A stretch of 6,092 bases of DNA from Chloroflexota bacterium (GCA_005881295.1 VBHS01000213.1:1-6092), one strand, 5' to 3'; positions 1 through 5,701 are shown, counted from the first letter of the stretch. The notes: a model not told the origin generated them from the sequence alone. Numbers and translations: made by a program.

Positions 1-3
1 AGC

Positions 4-648
4 TTACTGAGCGGCCTTTTGTCCCTGGCGAGTCGCCTTTTGAGCTTCCTCTAACCCTTGACGACCGGTATCCTGCGCGGCGTCCAGTCCCTCGCGAGCA
101 AATCTCTGCGAAGTCTCTACGCCCTGCAAAGCAATCCTCTGCGAAGTCTCCACTCCCTGCCGGACTATCGACCCGGCCGTCTCCCATGTCTCCTGGAAGT
201 AGGTGAACGGAGAACGAATGAAATTAACATACGCATTCACTACGTTGCCGGCCAATGTCTGGTACGCCTCTTGCTGTCTCTGCGACTGCTCTGCCACCGT
301 CTGCAACAAAGAACGTGCGTTTTCCACATTATGCTGGAGCACCTCGTTACCATCCTGGAGCACACTCTGGGTAAAGCGCACATTCCGCTCTTGAGCCGAA
401 ATGGCCGTATTAACCACTGCCTGATATGCATCCTGCGGCTTCTGTGGCCGGTCCACTACCGTATGGATCAAGTTGCGGGTGTCTTCCGCGTTGCTCTTGA
501 GTACTTCGATTCCGTTCTCAAAGATACTCTGGGCAAAGCGCAAATTGCGCTCCTGCGTGGCAACAGCGCTCTCTGCAATTGCCTGATTTGTCTCACGAAG
601 CGAATCGGAAAGATTCGACACCGCTTTATTTACTTTGTTCTCTGCCAT
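4..648 (-). CDS. Phasin-like amphipathic repeat protein (214 aa)
   Basis: The complete frame runs from ATG (646-648) to TAA (4-6). An AAAGGG Shine-Dalgarno-like site lies 7 nt upstream of the start. The protein is Gln/Glu/Ala/Arg-rich with no cysteine, signal peptide or membrane segment, so it is predicted to be cytoplasmic and almost wholly helical. Residues about 24-77 and 78-131 are two diverged copies of a 54-residue unit (QERN at 32-35 and 86-89; DAYQ at 73-76 and EAYQ at 127-130). A short aromatic segment follows (about 140-156, with RSPFTYFQETW). From 164 to the end there are four and a half 11-residue repeats of the form QGVETSQRxAx, typical of amphipathic surface-binding helices. Phasins coat polyhydroxyalkanoate granules, and size and composition fit that family. 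A general apolipoprotein- or LEA-like helical protein is the alternative. No PHA synthase gene lies nearby to decide. It is transcribed divergently from the sulfite reductase operon. Confidence 0.6.
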   Translation of the reverse strand: MAENKVNKAVSNLSDSLRETNQAIAESAVATQERNLRFAQSIFENGIEVLKSNAEDTRNLIHTVVDRPQKPQDAYQAVVNTAISAQERNVRFTQSVLQDGNEVLQHNVENARSLLQTVAEQSQRQQEAYQTLAGNVVNAYVNFIRSPFTYFQETWETAGSIVRQGVETSQRIALQGVETSQRFAREGLDAAQDTGRQGLEEAQKATRQGQKAAQ

Positions 649-680
649 TGTTTTTCCCTTTCTCTCATTTCAATTACCTG

Positions 681-704
681 GACACATGACTCTTACCATG
701 TGTC
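681..704 (-). promoter_or_regulatory. Perfect 8-bp hairpin in the phasin-like gene leader
   Basis: GACACATG (681-688) and CATGTGTC (697-704) are perfect inverted repeats around an 8-nt loop. In the leftward transcript this hairpin lies in the predicted 5' leader, about 33 nt before the start codon. It could be an mRNA-stability or translation-control stem, or a DNA operator site. Weaker inverted pairs lie next to it (CTTAC 692-696 with GTAAG 715-719; CTTGT 712-716 with ACAAG 726-730), so alternative folds are possible. No T-tract follows the hairpin, so it is not a standard terminator. Confidence 0.4.
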
Positions 705-761
705 TTCGCTTCTTGTAAGCCTACCACAAGGGCACTTACAGCTTCTTAAAGGTGGTAGATT

Positions 762-775
762 TGCATCTATATGCA
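762..775. promoter_or_regulatory. Imperfect palindrome at the phasin-like gene transcription start
   Basis: TGCATCTATATGCA is a 14-bp near-palindrome (12 of 14 positions symmetrical). It touches the -10 box of the leftward promoter and spans its expected start point near 768. That is a typical place for a repressor operator, but the binding protein is unknown and AT-rich chance symmetry is possible. Confidence 0.3.
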
Positions 776-803
776 TTTTACACTTAGGTGCGAGATTTGT
801 CAA
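775..803 (-). promoter_or_regulatory. Sigma-70-type promoter of the phasin-like gene
   Basis: On the minus strand TTGACA (798-803) is followed after exactly 17 bp by TAAAAT (775-780). The -35 is a perfect consensus and the -10 matches five of six positions. The expected start near 768 gives a leader of about 120 nt before the ATG at 648. It is the best promoter match in the window and points the right way for the phasin-like gene. Confidence 0.7.
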
Positions 804-836
804 GTGGAAAATCAGGAGATTTTTTTGGATAGAGGG

Positions 837-866
837 TTGACAATACCTCACCATAGACAGTACTAT
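837..866 (+). promoter_or_regulatory. Candidate promoter for the sulfite reductase operon
   Basis: TTGACA (837-842), an 18-bp spacer and TACTAT (861-866, four of six matches to the -10 consensus) form a rightward sigma-70-type promoter. The only downstream rightward genes are the sulfite reductase/siroheme genes, so this would give a leader of about 310 nt. Its -35 box is 33 bp from the -35 box of the leftward promoter, so the two are divergent and could be co-regulated. A closer, activator-dependent promoter near 1075-1130 cannot be excluded. Confidence 0.45.
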
Positions 867-884
867 TGTAATTAATATTGTAAT
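864..884. repeat. 9-bp direct repeat at the rightward promoter
   Basis: TATTGTAAT occurs perfectly at 864-872 and 876-884, a spacing of 12 bp. The first copy overlaps the -10 box of the candidate rightward promoter and the second lies just past the expected start. Tandem half-sites so placed could bind a repressor, but no regulator family is recognised and the stretch is AT-rich. Confidence 0.4.
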
Positions 885-887
885 GTA

Positions 888-908
888 TGTTGATCTAATA
901 AGTCAACA
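888..908. promoter_or_regulatory. Inverted repeat TGTTGA/TCAACA in the early leader
   Basis: TGTTGA (888-893) and TCAACA (903-908) form a perfect 6-bp inverted repeat around a 9-nt AT-rich centre. In RNA it would be a weak stem near the 5' end of the predicted leader; in DNA it could be a dyad operator. The right half continues as CAATAC, which also follows TTGA at the promoter -35 (841-846). Confidence 0.3.
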
Positions 909-1091
909 ATACTTGGTACCATGAGCCAATTCTACTGCCACAACGAGGTGAGATAGCTGTTTCAATTGCGCTCACGCCAAAATACCTGGTTGATGAAGCA
1001 AAAGCGACGGCGCTCGTTGCCCTCCACCACTGACCTCAGGACTAGATGCGAATAGAGGGGTTTTTTCGCGTTTTTTGCACCTGGCGTGAAA

Positions 1092-1103
1092 GGTAAATTT
1101 ACC
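1092..1103. promoter_or_regulatory. Perfect 12-bp palindrome GGTAAATTTACC
   Basis: GGTAAATTTACC is exactly self-complementary and lies 80 bp before the sulfite reductase start codon. It is followed directly by a looser 16-bp dyad (1104-1119, 12 of 16 symmetrical). A compact perfect dyad in an intergenic region ahead of a biosynthetic operon is a reasonable regulator-binding site; which regulator is unknown. Confidence 0.4.
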
Positions 1104-1183
1104 ATCCGGGTCCCAGGATCATCCTTTATAAACAGGTTCGGTTTTTACACGAAACGAAGGTATTTTTTAGGAGGGAATGTTGT

Positions 1184-2923
1184 ATGCCCGAATACGAAGA
1201 TTCGAAGAATAACCTGATTGCTCTCGGGGAAGGGGTGGGTAGTAAGGTCGAGCGTATCAAAATCGAGAGCAACAACCTGCGTGGCCACATACAAGAGGAA
1301 TTGGACCAGGACACCTCGCACTTCTCTGAAGACCAGGTACAACTCATCAAGTTTCATGGCATGTACCAGCAGGAGGACCGCGACGCTCGTCAACAGCGTA
1401 AAGCTGCCGGTTCGGAGAAAGCATACCAGTTTATGATACGTTCGCGTATCCCTGGCGGCGTAGTGACCGCCGAGCAGTACCTTACCGAGGATGAACTGGC
1501 TGGACGTTACGCCAATGGCACGCTGCGTATCACCACACGTCAGGGTTTCCAGTTGCACGGCGTCCTCAAAGGCGATCTACACTCAACTATCCATACCATT
1601 AACGAGGCACTCCTTTCCACCCTGGCGGCCTGCGGCGACGTGAACCGCAATGTAATGGCCTGCCCCGCGCCCGCCGCCGATCGTGCGCAAGCGCAGGTGG
1701 AAGAAATAGCTCATCGTATCGCTATGCGCCTTGCTCCACGCAGCCATGCCTATCACGAAATTTGGGTTGACGGTGAACAACTGGACACAGTAGCGCTCGA
1801 ACAAGAAACTGAGCCTATTTATGGCCCTACCTATCTCCCGCGCAAATTCAAGATGGGTGTAGCCTTCCCAGGCGACAACTGTATTGACATATATACACAG
1901 GATATTGGCCTTGTTGCCTGTCTTGAAGGAGAGCAGCTCGATGGCTTCACCGTGTTGGTAGGTGGCGGTATGGGCATGACCCACGGCAAAACTGAGACAT
2001 ACCCCCGTCTGGCTACACCACTCTGCTACGCGACAGTCGATGAGGTCTTAGCGGTGGTCGAAACGATTGTGACGATCCAGCGCGATTACGGCGATCGCCA
2101 GAACCGCAAGCACGCACGTATGAAATATGTCGTGGAGGAACGCGGCATCGCCTGGTTCCGCGCTGAATTGGAACAAAGATTAGGTCACAGCGTACAGGAC
2201 CCTCGCCCCTTAACATGGCACGATGTTGAGGATCACCTGGGATGGCATGCTCAGGGAGATGGACGCTGGTTCCTCGGACTCTTTGTCGAGAACGGCCGCA
2301 TCAAGGATAGCAGCACTATGCGTATGCGCTCAGGTCTGCGACAGGCCATCGAGGAATTTCGACCTGGCATCCGTTTGACTGCACAGCAAAACATCCTTTT
2401 GACCGACATCACTGAAGCACAACGTGGACCATTGACTGCCTTGCTCGCCAGTCACGGTATACCCACAAACCCTGCCGAACTGGGTATCCTTCGTTTGAGC
2501 ATGGCCTGCCCCGCTCTGCCAACCTGTGGATTGGCACTGGCCGAAGCCGAGCGTGCACTACCCGCAGTGGTACAACAGATTGAGGCGGATCTTCAGGCCC
2601 TGGGCCTTGCCAATGAGTCTTTAAGCATACGCATGACGGGTTGCCCCAATGGTTGCGCAAGACCCTACATGGGAGATATCGGCATTGTAGGCCGCACGAA
2701 AGATATCTACAATATCTACCTTGGTGGCGACCTGCTCAATACGCGCCTGAACACACTCTATGCTCCCTCTGTACGTCTCAATGAATTAGCGGCCACGGTA
2801 CGTCCTCTGCTAGCTTTATGGCGCGATGAGCGAACGCCCGGAGAGACCTTCGGCGATTTCTGCTACCGCGTCGGCCTCGCATACCTGCGCGACCAGGTAC
2901 AGGCGCACGCCTCACCCGTCTAA
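1184..2923 (+). CDS. cysI: Assimilatory sulfite reductase, siroheme/4Fe-4S hemoprotein
   Basis: This 579-residue protein aligns by eye along its length with E. coli CysI (570 aa). It should reduce sulfite to sulfide with six electrons in cytoplasmic sulfur assimilation. The 4Fe-4S/siroheme cysteines are C442 and C448 (CPALPTC) and C487 and C491 (CPNGC). Residues matching the E. coli siroheme/substrate ligands R83, R117, R153, K215 and K217 are R86, R119, R155, K221 and K223. K223 favours sulfite reductase, since plant-type nitrite reductases have Asn there. Other shared blocks are HGMYQQEDRD (58-67) and PTYLPRKFK (215-223). The ATG follows AGGAGGG with 8-nt spacing. It is first in an operon with two siroheme genes. 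No CysJ-like flavoprotein is visible, so the electron donor (ferredoxin or a distant flavoprotein) is open; the family is also named Sir. Confidence 0.93.
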   Translation: MPEYEDSKNNLIALGEGVGSKVERIKIESNNLRGHIQEELDQDTSHFSEDQVQLIKFHGMYQQEDRDARQQRKAAGSEKAYQFMIRSRIPGGVVTAEQYLTEDELAGRYANGTLRITTRQGFQLHGVLKGDLHSTIHTINEALLSTLAACGDVNRNVMACPAPAADRAQAQVEEIAHRIAMRLAPRSHAYHEIWVDGEQLDTVALEQETEPIYGPTYLPRKFKMGVAFPGDNCIDIYTQDIGLVACLEGEQLDGFTVLVGGGMGMTHGKTETYPRLATPLCYATVDEVLAVVETIVTIQRDYGDRQNRKHARMKYVVEERGIAWFRAELEQRLGHSVQDPRPLTWHDVEDHLGWHAQGDGRWFLGLFVENGRIKDSSTMRMRSGLRQAIEEFRPGIRLTAQQNILLTDITEAQRGPLTALLASHGIPTNPAELGILRLSMACPALPTCGLALAEAERALPAVVQQIEADLQALGLANESLSIRMTGCPNGCARPYMGDIGIVGRTKDIYNIYLGGDLLNTRLNTLYAPSVRLNELAATVRPLLALWRDERTPGETFGDFCYRVGLAYLRDQVQAHASPV

Positions 2924-2939
2924 GCAGAGGAGAAAAACC

Positions 2940-3653
2940 ATGCCAAATTACTATCCTGTAATGCTTGATATACGTGACCGCCTCGCTATCGTCGTCGGCG
3001 GTGACCAGGTTGCCGCGGAGAAGGCGGCGGCACTCTCCGCCAGTGGCGCGCGCGTGCGAGTGATCAGTCCCGATTTCTGCAATGAGCTTTTGCAACAGGC
3101 CGAGAACAGGCGGGTCACGTTGCAGCGCAAAGCTTATGAACCTGGCGATTTAGCCGGTGCTTTCGTGGTGATTGCAGCAATCAATGATCTTCGGCTTGCG
3201 GAGGCCATCCAGGCTGAAACGCAGGAACATGGGCAATTGCTCAATATTGTAGACATTCCGCGGTATTGCTCATTCATCATGCCTTCAGTCCTGCGCCGTG
3301 AACAACTGACTATCGCAGTCTCGACAGAAGGAGCCAGCCCAGGTCTAGCCAAACGCATCCGCCAGAGCCTGGAGGAAATCTTCCCACCGGCCTATGGCAC
3401 GTATTTGCGCTTAGCAAGCCTCGCACGCACACACCTGCGCGACAAAGGAGTCTCTTATAGCAAGCGTGATGACTTCTTCGGCGACTTCTACACCTCAGAT
3501 ATATTGGGAAATCTCATTGAAGGTAATACAACAGAAGCTATAGCGCTGGTCGCGGCGTTACTCAAAGATTACGGTATCGACCTTCCGGCAGGCACGCTGG
3601 AGACAGAATTTAGCAAAGAGAAAAAGGATGTCAGCAGTAATGCACAAACGTAA
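2940..3653 (+). CDS. sirC: Precorrin-2 dehydrogenase (siroheme synthesis, CysG N-domain type)
   Basis: The 237-residue protein oxidises precorrin-2 to sirohydrochlorin with NAD+; some relatives also insert iron to give siroheme. An N-terminal Rossmann fold is visible, with the dinucleotide loop VVGGDQVAAEK (18-28). The family signature NIVDIPRYCSFIMPS (102-116) follows; D105 corresponds to the catalytic Asp104 of CysG. The next conserved block, VSTEGASPGLAKRIR (127-141), has T129 where Salmonella CysG has the phosphorylated Ser128. A helical C-terminal domain completes the usual length. The start was chosen because AGAGGAG lies 7 nt before this ATG and it gives the normal family N-terminus; an in-frame upstream ATG at 2826 lies deep inside the preceding gene. 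Only 16 bp separate it from the sulfite reductase stop, so it is co-transcribed. No separate chelatase is present, so bifunctionality is possible but unproven. Confidence 0.9.
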   Translation: MPNYYPVMLDIRDRLAIVVGGDQVAAEKAAALSASGARVRVISPDFCNELLQQAENRRVTLQRKAYEPGDLAGAFVVIAAINDLRLAEAIQAETQEHGQLLNIVDIPRYCSFIMPSVLRREQLTIAVSTEGASPGLAKRIRQSLEEIFPPAYGTYLRLASLARTHLRDKGVSYSKRDDFFGDFYTSDILGNLIEGNTTEAIALVAALLKDYGIDLPAGTLETEFSKEKKDVSSNAQT

Positions 3654-4644
3654 CAGCGGCGGGATTATTGAGCGTACATCTGACCAGCATCGTGATCCGC
3701 CAGGACAATGGCCAGAGCGCTCTCCGCGAGGAAAGGTCTACCTGGTTGGAGCAGGGCCAGGTGACCCCGAATTGATCACACTCAAAGGCCTGAACTGCCT
3801 TCGTGCCGCTGATATCGTGGTCTACGATCGCCTGGTTAGTCCACTCCTTCTTGAGGAAGCCCCTTCCCAGGCCATGCGCGTCTTTGTTGGCAAAGGGCCT
3901 GGATGTCACTCCATGAAACAGGAGGAAATCAATGCCTTACTCATCAAGTATGCCCAACAGGGACACTTTGTGGTACGCCTGAAAGGAGGTGACCCCTTCG
4001 TCTTTGGGCGAGGAGGCGAAGAGGCGCTGGCGCTGGCACATGCCGGCATCCCATTCGAGATCGTGCCCGGTGTGAGTTCGGCCATTGCAGTACCCGCCTA
4101 TGCAGGCATTCCCGTTACCCATCGCGACCTCGCATCTTCCGTCACTATCGTCACCGGGCATCAGCAGCATACCAATACACCTGCTGCCGTGAACTGGGAG
4201 CAATTAGCAAAGTTGGAAGGCACCCTCGTCATCATGATGGGTGTAGAGACACTTGGACAAATCAGCCAGCGCCTGCTCGCAGGTGGACTCTCGCCTGCTA
4301 CCCCGGCCGCAGTTATCCAACAAGGTACCGTACCCCAACAGAAGGTGGTTACGGGCACGATTGAAAACATCCCCGAACGCGCTGCAGCAGCCAGGATCAA
4401 GTCTCCAGCAGTGATAGTGATCGGTGCAGTTGTCAATCTCAGTGATCCTCTCACCTGGTTCAGCACAACAGGGCCAGGTTCAGCACAACAGGGCCATGGT
4501 TCAGCACAACAGGGCGACCGCAAGGGCCGCCCCTACTATACACGGACTTGCCAGGCCGATCCGTCGTATAGTAGGGGCGACCCTTGCGGTCGCCCTGGGA
4601 GGGGATGGGGGTTCTTTATGAATCAATTGAAGATTGACAGTTAA
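3640..4644 (+). CDS. cobA: Uroporphyrinogen-III C-methyltransferase with repeat-encoded C-terminal extension
   Basis: This SAM-dependent enzyme (SUMT) methylates uroporphyrinogen III at C2 and C7 to precorrin-2, the substrate of the preceding gene product. Conserved blocks are VYLVGAGPGDPELITLKG (33-50), VRLKGGDPFVFGRGGEE (112-128), PGVSSAIAVPAYAGIPVTHR (143-162) and VIMMG (197-201). The catalytic core spans about 31-274, after a polar 30-residue leader. Family members normally end near the LTWF at 271-274. Here some 60 more residues follow, Gly/Arg/Gln-rich and encoded by a tandem repeat and a long palindrome, which suggests a repeat insertion into the 3' end. No HemD domain is fused. The start at 3640 overlaps sirC by 14 nt and has AAGGA 11 nt upstream. 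ATG 3628 is an in-frame alternative adding four residues but with poor ribosome-site spacing. It may also feed cobalamin synthesis. Confidence 0.9.
   Translation: MHKRNSGGIIERTSDQHRDPPGQWPERSPRGKVYLVGAGPGDPELITLKGLNCLRAADIVVYDRLVSPLLLEEAPSQAMRVFVGKGPGCHSMKQEEINALLIKYAQQGHFVVRLKGGDPFVFGRGGEEALALAHAGIPFEIVPGVSSAIAVPAYAGIPVTHRDLASSVTIVTGHQQHTNTPAAVNWEQLAKLEGTLVIMMGVETLGQISQRLLAGGLSPATPAAVIQQGTVPQQKVVTGTIENIPERAAAARIKSPAVIVIGAVVNLSDPLTWFSTTGPGSAQQGHGSAQQGDRKGRPYYTRTCQADPSYSRGDPCGRPGRGWGFFMNQLKIDS
4457..4515 (+). repeat. Three tandem copies of an 18-bp unit
   Basis: GGTTCAGCACAACAGGGC occurs perfectly at 4457-4474, 4477-4494 and 4498-4515, with periods of 20 and then 21 bp. Copy 1 is read as part of WFSTTGP, while copies 2 and 3 are read one frame over as GSAQQG because the first period is not a multiple of three. 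The final AGGGC of copy 3 is also the first five bases of the left arm of the adjoining palindrome. Confidence 0.9.
4511..4596. repeat. 86-bp nested palindrome (REP/MITE-like) inside the methyltransferase gene
   Basis: The arms 4511-4541 and 4566-4596 are 31-bp inverted repeats with one mismatch (C4527 opposite A4580). Pairing continues inward through ACGGA (4542-4546) and TCCGT (4560-4564) with one bulged base, leaving a 13-nt loop. Each arm is itself a small palindrome: GGGCGACC and GGTCGCCC around 5 nt at 4575-4595 (perfect), and the same with one mismatch at 4512-4532. The sequence can thus fold as one long stem or two short ones, as in paired REP elements. No T-tract follows on either side, so it does not look like a standard terminator, and no transposase is present. 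Being a dispersed element is inferred. Confidence 0.85.
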
Positions 4645-4669
4645 GTAGAAAGGTATCAGGCGTAAGCAG

Positions 4670-5611
4670 ATGAAATTGTTACTCAGTTGCATATCGACGA
4701 AGCATTCGACGCTCAAAAAGCACTGGACTCAAACGAGCCAGGATATCTCATGCCCCCTCACAGTCCTGGGAAGTCATCAGAAACCCAAGGAAGACCTTGG
4801 AGGCTTGCTATGTTTGATCGAAGACATGGGAAGCACTCAGAAGACGCTGGAACTCAAGATGGCCGCAGGTATGGTAACGTCCGACAATGGAGTGTTTGTC
4901 ACTTCTTTTTCCGGCGTCCACGAGGTAGATACTAACCTCGGTATCGTCCGCCATAATATCGTAAGTTCACCTCTTTTCAATGCGCTGCACTCCATATCCC
5001 GCACTCAACGTGGCTACCTTGTAGCAAGTACCGGCCTGGATCTCCTGCTGGAATTTAACCGCTCCGGCGAGATTCTCTGGAGCTGGTGGGCCACCGACCA
5101 CGGCTTCGAGTCAACGCCCGACGGTCAACCCAGGGTTTTGGATAAACTGGCAGATCATCGTTCAATACAATACGGCACGCGTGCGCAGACGACCCACATC
5201 AATTCAGCGGCAGAACTTCCCGATGGCAGATTCCTGGCCTCGCTGTTTCACCAGGGAATGGTTATTGTCATCGATCGCGAAACCGGCGAGTGGCAACCAG
5301 TTCTAGAGGGCCTGGATCATCCCCACGCTGTGCGGGTTCTGGATGCAAGACACTTTACAGTCGCCGATACCGTTCGTGGGAGAGCTCTATTAGTAACTAT
5401 CAACAAGCTTGGGGCTCAAGTCGAGGCAGATATAGATACCGGAACAAACTGGCTGCAAGATTGTCGTTATGACAGCGACCGCAATTGCTGGATACTCGTT
5501 GACGGTAAAAATTCACGCGTTGTCTTAAGGCATGGGCGCTCAGGCAATAAAAAGCTGGCCGAATTCAACTTCGATCCAGAGTGGCGCCTCTACGAAACCC
5601 ACGTCCTGTGA
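4670..5611 (+). CDS. Beta-propeller-like protein of unknown function (313 aa)
   Basis: I do not recognise a named family with confidence. From about residue 44 the protein shows repeated strand-turn units typical of six-bladed propellers: NGVFVTSFSGVHEVD (73-87), GYLVASTGLDLLLEFNRSGEILWSW (115-139), GRFLASLFHQGMVIVIDRETGEW (186-208) and CWILVDGKNSRVVLRHG (273-289). Histidines recur at similar points in successive units (H107, H176, H219), as in arylsulfotransferase- or lyase-type propellers, but no catalytic role can be assigned. No signal peptide is clear, so it is probably cytoplasmic. The N-terminal 43 residues look less regular and the ribosome site (AGG, 9 nt upstream) is weak; in-frame ATGs at 4826 and 4859 are alternatives. 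It begins 25 bp after the methyltransferase stop and could be read from the same transcript, though a functional link to siroheme is not evident. Confidence 0.7.
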   Translation: MKLLLSCISTKHSTLKKHWTQTSQDISCPLTVLGSHQKPKEDLGGLLCLIEDMGSTQKTLELKMAAGMVTSDNGVFVTSFSGVHEVDTNLGIVRHNIVSSPLFNALHSISRTQRGYLVASTGLDLLLEFNRSGEILWSWWATDHGFESTPDGQPRVLDKLADHRSIQYGTRAQTTHINSAAELPDGRFLASLFHQGMVIVIDRETGEWQPVLEGLDHPHAVRVLDARHFTVADTVRGRALLVTINKLGAQVEADIDTGTNWLQDCRYDSDRNCWILVDGKNSRVVLRHGRSGNKKLAEFNFDPEWRLYETHVL

Positions 5612-5631
5612 TATGCAATCCTTTATAACTG

Positions 5632-5652
5632 TTTCATTGAAATAGATTTCAT
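5632..5652. promoter_or_regulatory. Clustered TTTCA/TGAAA inverted and direct repeats
   Basis: TTTCATTGAAA (5632-5642) is a perfect dyad around one base, and GAAATAGATTTC (5639-5650) is a second perfect dyad sharing its right half. TTTCAT also recurs directly at 5632-5637 and 5647-5652. They lie about 50-70 bp upstream of the phosphoesterase -10 box, where an activator or repressor site could sit. The binding protein is unknown. Confidence 0.3.
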
Positions 5653-5701
5653 GTGTTAACGAGCATTTAGCATTCTTTTATCACTTTACTTAACAAAATG
5701 G

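Larger units (their letters stand above)
873..1183 (+). other. Gene-free leader of the sulfite reductase operon
   Basis: These roughly 310 bases have no convincing open frame on either strand. They contain possible stems (GTGAG 948-952 with CTCAC 971-975; GCAA plus AGCG at 998-1006 with CGCT plus TTGC at 1011-1020), two T6 tracts (1061-1066 and 1071-1076), a 12-bp palindrome and the ribosome site AGGAGGG (1169-1175). GCAAAA (998-1003) could alternatively pair with TTTTGC (1073-1078), competing with the local stem. I looked for T-box, SAM and cobalamin riboswitch landmarks and recognised none. Untranslated regulatory leader is an inference from length and position. Confidence 0.35.

Noticed and set aside
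58..840. Rightward open frame of 260 codons
   Set aside because: It lies antisense to the phasin-like gene, has Cys/Leu/Arg-rich low-quality composition with no recognisable domain, and has no ribosome site. The minus-strand repeats and promoter explain the region better.
1020..1066. Possible rho-independent terminator before the first T6 tract
   Set aside because: Only 4-5 bp stems with loops of 17-30 nt can be drawn (CCTC or CCCTC with GAGG/GAGGG), which is too weak. It is kept only as part of the leader description.
873..1183. T-box, SAM or cobalamin riboswitch in the cysI leader
   Set aside because: The T-box core (TGGNACCGCG-like) and the other class landmarks I know are not present.
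2826..2939. Longer precorrin-2 dehydrogenase starting at 2826
   Set aside because: The extra 38 codons overlap the well-conserved end of cysI and do not resemble the family, and a good ribosome site marks the ATG at 2940.
4511..4596. Palindrome as the terminator of the siroheme operon
   Set aside because: It lies inside the open frame, upstream of the stop codon, and lacks a T-tract on either strand, although a strong stem could still slow transcription.
4634..4662. TTGACA as a promoter for the propeller gene
   Set aside because: No acceptable -10 box occurs 15-19 bp downstream (CAGGCG at 17 bp), so the exact -35 match is probably chance.
4687..4935. Overlapping 82-codon frame within the propeller gene
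   Set aside because: There is no ribosome site and no domain, and the propeller frame continues through the same bases with better strand-like pattern. It is noted only as a doubt about the N-terminus.
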